The translations under genes and the position numbers were made by a program. Positions 56,720 through 64,000 of a stretch of 64,000 nt of DNA are shown here, piece after piece. The stretch lies in contig VTPC01090583.1 in NCBI GenBank assembly GCA_011009095.1, positions 140,449 to 204,448 of the forward strand. Direction: 5' to 3'. The notes beneath the pieces were generated by a model. It had not been told where the DNA came from and searched no databases. It worked only from the letters and a program-made list of their open reading frames with translations. This stretch comes from Ignelater luminosus (lineage: Eukaryota > Arthropoda > Insecta > Coleoptera > Elateridae). Every line of letters starts with the position of its first letter. Position 1 is the stretch's first letter.

Positions 56720-58505
56720 TAGTAGAAATAAGAAAATAAGTAGTAAGAGTATTAGTTGAGAGAAGGTATGTAAAAAAAGGACATGAGAACTGGAAAATTA
56801 CAAAAGTTTGATTGGGAAAGAAAAAGAACTTAGCGCGGTGTTTGAACAGATAAGCATGGATTTATTTGCAATAACTGAAACAGAGAGAAAAGAAGAGGAA
56901 TAGTAAATTTCTAATTCCTTAATCTAAAAAATTGACAATACATAATTTTTGCAGGAGTTGCTGAATCTGTTTGCACTAGAGCAGGAGTTAGTGTATGATC
57001 CACAAGGATTCGTTCCAAAATATCAACAGATGGAAAATCATTTCAAAACGACCGCTTAGAATAGACACATATAAAATGCCAAATGAGAAAGAAAGAAACC
57101 AAGCAACTTAAAGATATTTTTTGAAAACAACTGCAGGACGAAATGGATCGAATAAATCATAGGGTCTTCCTAGTGGGCGATTTTAATGGGCGGTTGCGAT
57201 CAAGTAAAGAAAACGACTACCTTATAGGACCATATTAGGAAAGGAAAAGGAATAGTAATGGACAAAGGATAATAGATTTCTGCATCATGAATGATATGCA
57301 ATACATTTTATCAACACAAGAAGATTCACAAATACGAGTAATGAAAAATCGATTATAAACTTACTGTTAGTACAGAAAACAGATACAAAAATGAAATTGC
57401 CGATCTGCGTGTCAAAAGAGGTTATCAGATCGGGTCAGATCATTCCTACATTGAAGTTTTAAACTAAAAAATGGAAGGAACAGATAGCAAATACAAAATG
57501 GGAAAGGAACTATAAGCAAGCAAGTATTAAAGCATACAAATTACAATCTGAGGATGTTAGGAAAGAATAATGCAGAAGGTTAAATAAAGCAATAAGAAAA
57601 ACGAACTGGAAAATTGAGGATGATATCGAAATACTATGGAGAATCTTTAAAATGCTGGTATATGAAATAAGAAAGGAAGAATGTGAAGTAATAAATGGAA
57701 GGAATTGGAAAGGCACGGCATGTGGAACGATGACATAAGAATAGAAGCAGCAACAAAAAAGAAACCATGGAAGACGTATATAGGGGGTAGAAAGCATGAG
57801 AAGCCAAGACACGTCAATAGGAAGAATTCGGTAATAAAATGGAAAGAGACAGCAAAGGAAATGCAAAGCTGTTCTATAGAGTTCTGAAAAATCTAAGGCA
57901 AAAGAAAACCATAAGAGTAAGGGCAAAGATGGTAGCTTGCTGCTATCAAATGTACAAGTAATAGAGAGATGGCGAGAAGATTCCATGGAGATTTTAATGG
58001 GAGACGCAAATGAGGTAATAAATGGCAGTATAGAGCCCAACTTGATGGAGCATATAATGAAATAGCAAATGAAAAATTCCGAAATGCAACCCTGAAGTTT
58101 AAAAATGGCAAAGCTGCAAGGCACGATAATGTTAAAGTTAAATTAATTAAATATATTAAAAGAGAAGGTCTACAGTTACTATCTAAAATATAGGAATCTG
58201 TTGCCATACCGAATGCATACCCAGAGACTTGACTCTTGCAACCATTCTCCCACTGCATAAGAAAGCTGATAAACATAAGTGCTCAAACTATAGAGAAATA
58301 TCGCTACTGATAGAACGGTTGAGAGACATCATTGAAATGACACTGGATGACAATCAGTGCGGCTTTAGGCCTGGTCGTGGCACTGCTGATCTCATATTTA
58401 CGGTAAGGCAGTTATCGGAAAAAGCATTTAGATAAAACAATAGTCTGTATTTATGCTTCGTAGATCTGGAAAAAGCTTTTGACCATGCCCCTCGTATTAA
58501 AATTT
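56720..58505 (+). mobile_element. RTE-like LINE, endonuclease and early RT
   Basis: The forward strand reads an apurinic-type endonuclease: ISMDLFAITETERK (the IVALTETK motif with the catalytic glutamate), GVAESVCTRAGVSV (56955-56996), HRVFLVGDFNGRL (57157-57195, the catalytic GDFNGR motif) and NGQRIIDFCIMNDMQY (about 57255-57302). A decayed linker follows. The RT begins with NYREISLL (58289-58312), QCGFRPGRGTADLIFTVRQL (58356-58415) and LYLCFVDLEKAFDHAPR (58446-58496), which holds the first catalytic aspartate. The copy stops there, so the FADD box and the 3' end are absent. Loss of the 3' half is unusual for a LINE, where the 5' end is normally lost, and points to a later deletion or insertion. 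Confidence 0.88.
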
Positions 58506-58771
58506 CAGATTGTAAGGTGCCTTTTATCAGTAATTCTATCTATGATGTAAATTAAGCTGGATGCTTGTATTTCACAGTTTAGTTTGTCACAAGTCCAACA
58601 ACCCACTAAGCATGAGATGTACCAGAAATTTCTCCGGAGCTCTATTTTTGCACTATAGAATCATTTGTTAAGAGATGTTTTTAATGTTGTCACCGCTGTA
58701 TCAAAACATCGTAACTCAACTTTTTAAGATTTTGAGATAAGTGCATTTACCAGCACAATATTAAAAACGGT

Positions 58772-58954
58772 ATGGCCTGCAATATCTCCTATCGTAATCA
58801 GTTGCCAAACGAACATGTACGAGTAAAGAGTACTGGTAAAGAGGTTTTTATCTTCGGGATGAAGAAGCTGAACATCGACATTTTTAATCCACGCAAAGAT
58901 GGGTGTGATTTCTGTTTCAGTTACAGATACAGTCCTCTTGCCCACTTAAGCTGA
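58772..58954 (+). other. Possible transposase-related fragment with PRKDxCDFC motif
   Basis: The 60-codon forward frame contains KLNIDIFNPRKDGCDFCFSY. A pattern of N-I-x-x-x-x-P-x-KD-x-CD-x-C occurs in a set of uncharacterised, transposase-like insect proteins that I recall, in which it forms part of a zinc-binding region. Nothing else of such a protein is found around it. The match rests on a short motif only. Confidence 0.3.
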
Positions 58955-59829
58955 GGCTTGTCGCACCCAGAAAAGTTAGCAGCTCAGGAACATATAAACA
59001 CCGGCACATCCCGGCAACTCCCGCTCAAAAATCCCGAATTAGCGCTCACTCGGATTCCAATTATTTCCGTCGCCTCTAACTTAACCTTTTCACCAGGAAA
59101 CAGGACTCAGCTGTCAGATTTCAAATGCAACACAACTAAACTTAAAAGGTGGAAAAGAAAATACCCGGTATTCCGTAAACAACCATAATTAAATTGGAAA
59201 ATATTCTTTTACCCTAATTGACTTAAGAAAATTTCTATAAAAGCTAAAGGACGTAGTTGACCTTCAGTCTGAGCATATCGAGTTCAGTTATCTCTCCAAC
59301 CAAGTGAAAACTATTAAAAAAACACCAGAAAACACAATGAAAGTACAGATTGAGCGACCACATGGAACAGTTACTACACGTTGCAGATAACAGCACAAGA
59401 ATGTGTCAGATATAACACGTTGGAACTGTGGTAATGAAGATAAAATCAAAATTTGACGATTAGTAAGTGAAGTGGCAACGCACAATTTCAATTTGGCGCG
59501 TTATTGGCAGTTAACATAGAAAACACGCAAATGTCTAAGAGGCAGTGCAAATGTGACAAGTGACCTAATTCAGAAGGTCATTTTCATGAACATATGTACA
59601 GCTAGGTACATTTTTAATATTTTTTGTCAACTCTTAATGATGATATTGATAAATACAATTAGAGCTTTTCATGATAAGGTAGCCTGAACACATAGATGCC
59701 TTTTTCTAGATAAATAACTTAAAAGTTTTGGCAATCAGACCGTTTTACATTTCTACTGTTCATTGTTATTGCAATAAAGTCTATAGTAGTGGCACACCGT
59801 TTTTAAACATGGCACTTTATTCTTACGTA
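58955..59829. other. Unassigned stretch with one GC-richer frame
   Basis: A 76-codon forward frame (58958-59188) lies in GC-richer sequence at 58960-59130 and has no recognised domain. The rest is AT-rich without motifs. Confidence 0.3.
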
Positions 59830-60790
59830 CCTTTTTAAGAAGGAAAAGAGGAATGTAAAGAAATATAAAGAGGGACGGAACCCAGCCCGGGCTATCTTAC
59901 GTTATTCATTGGGTGTTTTCAGTTATAATTTCGTCGAGAAAGGAGGGAGATTTCCAATTTGGATCATCGCAGGTGGACCAAATCCAATACGTTTCTGTTA
60001 ATATCGAGAAGACTAAAAAAAACAACGGAATCCAGCTTAAGTGATCCTACCTGTCTGGTTAGAAGGCAAAGCCCGAGACGTCTACATATATAGCTTCTTG
60101 AGGAAGTTAAAGCAGGAAGGAATCAGATTTAGGCCATCACAGATAGCCTGTTAGAAGCCAAAGTCGGATACGACTCCGCTTACGTCGAGAATACTAAAGA
60201 ATAATGCAGCCCAGTTTGGGTTATTTTCCGTGACTCTGACTCTGATTATGACTTCCTCGAGAAGGCTAAAGGGTATGGGAGTCCTATTTGGACCATCCCA
60301 AATGACCTGTTACAAGACAAATTCAGGATATATTTTCGTTTACCTTGAGAACCGTAAAGAACGGAATCCGACATGGGCTACCTTACGTCAATAGTTGGAG
60401 GACGAAACCTAACAAGTCTCCAATTGTAACTTTCTCAAGAATAAAGAAGGTAATTCGACTTAAGACATTGCAAGTGGCCTGCTGGAGTGTAAAGTTCAAC
60501 ACGACTCGGTTTACGTCGAGAACACTAAAAAAGGTTGGGCTATTTTACGAGATTAATTGAGAAGCGAAGCCCGACACGTTCCATAACTTCTTTGAAAAAA
60601 GAGGGCAGAATCGAATTGGAGCCACTGCAGACGGCCTGTCATGAGACACAGCCCAGAAATGTTTCTGTTTACCTTGATAAAGATAAAGAATTAGGGAGGA
60701 CTTTCGTACATGATTCGTTAAGAGACGAAACCTGACGCTTCTGAGATTGTAACTTCATCGCGAAGCAAGGTCGATCCACCGAACCAGAGA
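59830..60790 (+). repeat. Second degenerate tandem array, about 84-bp units
   Basis: Anchors of the form CTCGAGAAGGCTAAAGG recur near 59836, 59937, 60006, 60100, 60187, 60259, 60347, 60437, 60518, 60592, 60676 and 60760, spaced 69 to 101 bp with a mean near 84. Between them come CGGAATCCGACTTGGGCTA, TTGGAAGCGAAGCCCGACACG and TTTGGACCATCGCAGGTGG in alternating order, so pairs form a dimer of about 165 bp. Sequence words (AGAAGGTTAA, ATCGCAGGTGG, GCCTGTTAGAAG) match the array at 40.9-43.6 kb in the same orientation. No coding frame is kept. Confidence 0.8.
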
Positions 60791-61444
60791 AACTTCGAAG
60801 ATTACAAGAATGGAAACAAACTGCAGAGATGAAATGTTGATAAATCAACTGGATTCGAATAAAATTACTTAGTTGAGATTACAACCGTAAATCTCAAAGA
60901 AACATAGCATCGAGTTCTAGTGTTGGGTATCTTTCTCTTAGCTCCTAACCTTTCTACCACGTATACACACTAAATGTCATCTTTCTAACATTTTTTTTTG
61001 TTTTACAATTCTTTTTGTTCAGATTCAATTCCATAGCGGCGCCACTGTTCAAACAAAGGGAGAAGATCTTTTGATAAATATTGTACACAGGATTATCTAT
61101 TTGACATTTCGCAAAAGGCCTCATCTTACCCATCCCTTACTTACTCCTATGAAGCCAAACTCAACTTTGGTTAGCTTTGAACAACGGCAAGGTATTCAGC
61201 TTCTCTACTCAAATTCCTTGATTGTGGGCACCATGGTTCAGATGGTCTTTTTGGTCAGCTCTCTCTTCTTCAACCAGGAGTTCATATAAACAAGAAACAT
61301 AGAGATCAAGTACGTAGTTGTTTGAATTCTAGAAAATGGATATGCCCAAAAAAACATTTTTTTGGCTCCTTGACATGCTCGCTCGGCGAACTTTAGTAGT
61401 GATTAGTGAAAACCTACCCGGGGATCAATGTAAAGACACCTTTC
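60791..61444. other. Unassigned stretch with one open frame
   Basis: A forward 72-codon frame (61071-61289) has hydrophobic ends but no recognised domain. No mobile-element motif is clear. Confidence 0.3.
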
Positions 61445-62160
61445 ATGCAACAGGCTTGGTGGTCGACATTTGTCTACCGTGGCCTGCATAGAAGAAACCT
61501 TTTTGTTTTTTACTATTGCTGCGCCATGTGCCCTGTAGACAGACTATCATTTGATGACGGGTGGCCCAATAACTTTTACTAGTTCTACTGTATTGATGAT
61601 CTAGCCGTTCTGGCAATCGTAATTGCGCGAGTACTTCACAGTTGTTGAAGTGGGCACTACTCATATCATATATCATATCCTGACATCAGTTGCCGGCTGC
61701 GGCAGACATCCAGCGTTGAACGGTTATCTTCCAGGGACGTAAGAACCAGAATAGCTGTCTGGGAGTCAGTGAGAAAAACTGCTTTATTTTGACGCTCGTC
61801 TTTAAGGCGTTCAAGGGTTAAGAGGAGCTTTTAGTTCTCTATCAAATTTTGAGGCCAATACCCCGACTGTCTGCGAGATCTGGAAGTGGAAATGAACTCC
61901 TTCGAGCATCAAACACCGAGCCATCGGCGTACACGTAGATTTACTCTGTGACTGGATATCTTTCATGAATTGTTCTCAATGCAATGACTCTTTGCATATT
62001 TGGTGAAGTTTCACTTTTATTCACCGGCTCGATTAAGTCAAATCTCGCTTTCGGGATGTGTCTTCAGCAAAAGTGACACTTACTACATTTTCTGATTGTA
62101 AAATATCATGATCAAGTATCATGCAAAAGGGCGGTCTCAAAACATTGTCCTAGGGCACTT
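61445..62160 (-). mobile_element. LINE RNase H remnant
   Basis: On the reverse strand a segment reads KARFDLIEPVNKSETSPNMQ, then RVIALRTIHERYPVTE and YVYADGSVFDARRSSF (about 61895-62050). The YADGS match fits the YTDGS motif with the first catalytic aspartate of RNase H, preceded by the usual region of LINE polyproteins. VFLTDSQTAILVLTSLEDNR (about 61735-61795) fits the FTDSKAAL-x-AL motif with a further catalytic aspartate. A decayed VPGH segment follows. LINE clades I, LOA, R1 and some Jockey carry such an RNase H. The RT itself is only doubtfully present at 62070-62160. A retroviral-type RNase H is less likely from the flanking sequence. Confidence 0.6.
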
Positions 62161-63509
62161 TTTTGATTCCTCTTATATTAGAGTGCTTTTTGCTTCTGTT
62201 AGACCTTAAATATTCTAACGTGGTTTAGCGAACAAAGATGGAAAAATAACTCAAGAATAAGGATGGTTGTTAAATGGAAAACAATGTAACTTATCTCAAT
62301 CTGATGCTATCGTTTTTTAATTAAAGATTATTAAACAGGTAAAATGAAATGTATCACCAAAGCAATTTACTATAAAGATTTTAATTTTTCTTACAGGACT
62401 AGTTTGAGTAAAGAGTCAGATAGAGATATTTCAGTAGTAAAGTATATATCATGCGTTATTAAAGTACACTGAAATCTAAATCGAACCAAAAGCTTTAGTA
62501 GGTGGGAGAGATATTAAGAGCAGTAACTGCCTGTAATAATAACTCTTCATAGCTAATCGCAAAAACTAACTATGGTATCATTATAATAATAAACTATTAA
62601 AGAACCACATTTCCCACGTTTATTCTACAAGAACTTTTAGTTAATACTAATGATTTCCACTAAACCCTCAATTACAAGAACTTACTACACAGGTCAGAGC
62701 TTTACGCATTGGTAATTACCATTAATTCTCTTGAAGTGATTTGCACAATTTGCAAACTCGACATACTTGGAATGTAAACATCAAATTTTAACTTAAAATA
62801 ATTTAACCGTATCGTAACAAAGGGTAACCTATACCCTTTCCAATTAATTTGTTACAGAGGGATTCAAATTACAAAAGGCCTTGCTCAAAGATAACTTTAC
62901 TTTTTAAATATTTATGTATGAGTTAAAGAGAGATTTTTTAATTTAGTAAAATGTATGTAAAAACTTCAAAGTACGTACTTCTCAGTTTTTAATGTATTAG
63001 ATAGTACAATCTTTAATCATTTGTACTATAAACTACAGAGCTTTAGAATCGTTCTTTCAACCTACACATAATGCACAAAAAATTTAATTCTGAGTTTCAT
63101 TTATTAAAAAAAATTGCATTTAATTTGCCTTTAGAGTATTAAAAAAATGTTTCCTATCCAAGAGGAAAATCTTTTAAAAATTTCCAGAATTTATTTGTTT
63201 CTCTTGTTATTTAGTTATTGTGTCATTTGTTTTCTTTCCTTTAGTTTAAGTTTATTTATTTAATCATCACAACAATGTATGTTGTTAGAAAATTTGTTAT
63301 AAAATAAATTATTTATTTCAAAACGTCACATCTAAGGTATTTCACTGCAAATGAAAAATAATGTTAAGCTGAAACAGTCTATAGATGCTATTAACAGTTC
63401 TTTTAGTTACATTAAATAGAAGTCACCAATCTTGTCAACAAACTCGCTACAACTCATTAAAAATCATTCAGTTGATTTATAGGAATAACAGTCCAGTACA
63501 AGGAATAAT
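62161..63509. other. 1.3 kb AT-rich stretch, nothing recognised
   Basis: The stretch is strongly AT-rich and I see no motif or repeat. Confidence 0.45.
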
Positions 63510-64000
63510 TATCAGATGTATGTCTAGTCCAGTCAACGAAGGGGTTATAAAGGACATGGAAAGGGGAAGAATGCTTCTCTTGAGGAATGTGTTGGGGGTA
63601 GTTGGGAGGCAAAGATACTAAAAAGATAATTAAATTTTCTACAAGACTGTTTATATTCATTTGTTTTCTATGTGTTATAGTTTCCGAGATATTCGCCAGT
63701 GCAAATCGATAATTTTCGAAAAACTTTTTTTTGCCTCACATTTTTCGTCAAATTTGTCCTTTTAACTCCTCAGCCTTATGCTTTACAAAAACGTCGTCAA
63801 ACAGAAAGTTGTAGAGCATTCAGTCTTCTTTAGAAATATGTAATAGTTACTAATTTATCTGCTACAGGTCAGAGGTTACAGCAATTTGAAGTTTTTGGAT
63901 ACATTTCGTGATTTCTCAAGAAAAGTCGATGAATGCCCAAAAGAGGATTGTAGAGGAATTTTTCTCTTGAGAGATATGTTGCGGATAGTAAGGAGGCAAA
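63510..64000 (+). repeat. Tandem repeat with 387-bp period, running out of the window
   Basis: The segment at 63540-63613 (with TTCTCTTGAG at 63575 and AGGCAAA at 63607) recurs at 63927-64000 with the same words at 63962 and 63994, an exact shift of 387 bp. The two copies differ at about a quarter of positions by eye. The middle of the unit has TTCCGAGATATTCG and a T-rich stretch, typical of non-coding insect satellites. A 78-codon frame (63385-63621) overlaps the start and is probably chance. The second copy ends exactly at the window end, so the array extends beyond. Confidence 0.7.

Noticed and set aside
57510-58276. 204- and 127-codon hydrophobic reverse frames that look like membrane proteins
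   Set aside because: They lie opposite the lysine-rich linker and early RT of the forward LINE; A-rich coding sequence reads as hydrophobic residues on the other strand.
61445-62160. Retrovirus-type or LTR-type RNase H
   Set aside because: Flanking peptides fit LINE polyproteins, and no LTRs, integrase or capsid motifs are visible.
1-64000. tRNA, rRNA or known small RNA genes
   Set aside because: I looked by eye for B-box-like and conserved rRNA words and found none; a covariance-model search could still find a diverged one.

Overview
The window looks like gene-poor, AT-rich nuclear DNA from an insect with an expanded genome. There is no operon-like packing. I find no convincing intact host gene and recognise no tRNA or rRNA gene. 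About half the window carries no recognisable feature, and nearly all the rest is decayed transposable elements of typical insect families. Degenerate TTAGG-type telomeric repeats at about 6.6, 8.0 and 10.5 kb fit an insect. Species and order cannot be fixed from this sequence.

Layout. 0-5.3 kb: two reverse-strand LINE remnants in AT-rich DNA. 6.5-10.5 kb: three forward-strand LINE copies (two R1-like, one RTE-like) with TTAGG-type tracts before the first, between the first two and after the last. 12-16 kb: GC-richer islands of unknown nature and a mariner remnant. 16.5-19.4 kb: three transposase remnants (pogo-like, Tc1-like, second pogo-like). 22.3-27.6 kb: RTE-like LINE pieces, a mariner fragment, a small MITE and an element with a CAGGTG-class... 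CAGGGTG-type end. 31.8-36.4 kb: two Penelope-like elements; the larger is split by a LINE that itself carries a foldback element. 40.9-43.6 kb: a degenerate tandem array with a 184-bp higher-order unit. 43.7-49.7 kb: three LINE pieces and a piggyBac-like transposase. 50.7-52.8 kb: a non-autonomous element, a block rich in TTAATCG words and a LINE fragment. 56.7-58.5 kb: the 5' half of a LINE with endonuclease and early RT. 59.8-60.8 kb: a second array of the same tandem family as at 41-43 kb. 61.4-62.2 kb: a LINE RNase H remnant. 63.5 kb to the end: the start of a 387-bp tandem repeat.

The genes do not form a pathway: nearly every protein-like segment is a polymerase, nuclease or transposase of a mobile element, and all are broken. 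The most novel-looking items are the paired 41-43 kb and 60 kb arrays, the LINE/TTAGG block at 6.5-10.5 kb and the nested Penelope/LINE/foldback structure. Family calls come from reading translations by eye against remembered family motifs, without database searches, so clade names are less certain than element classes.
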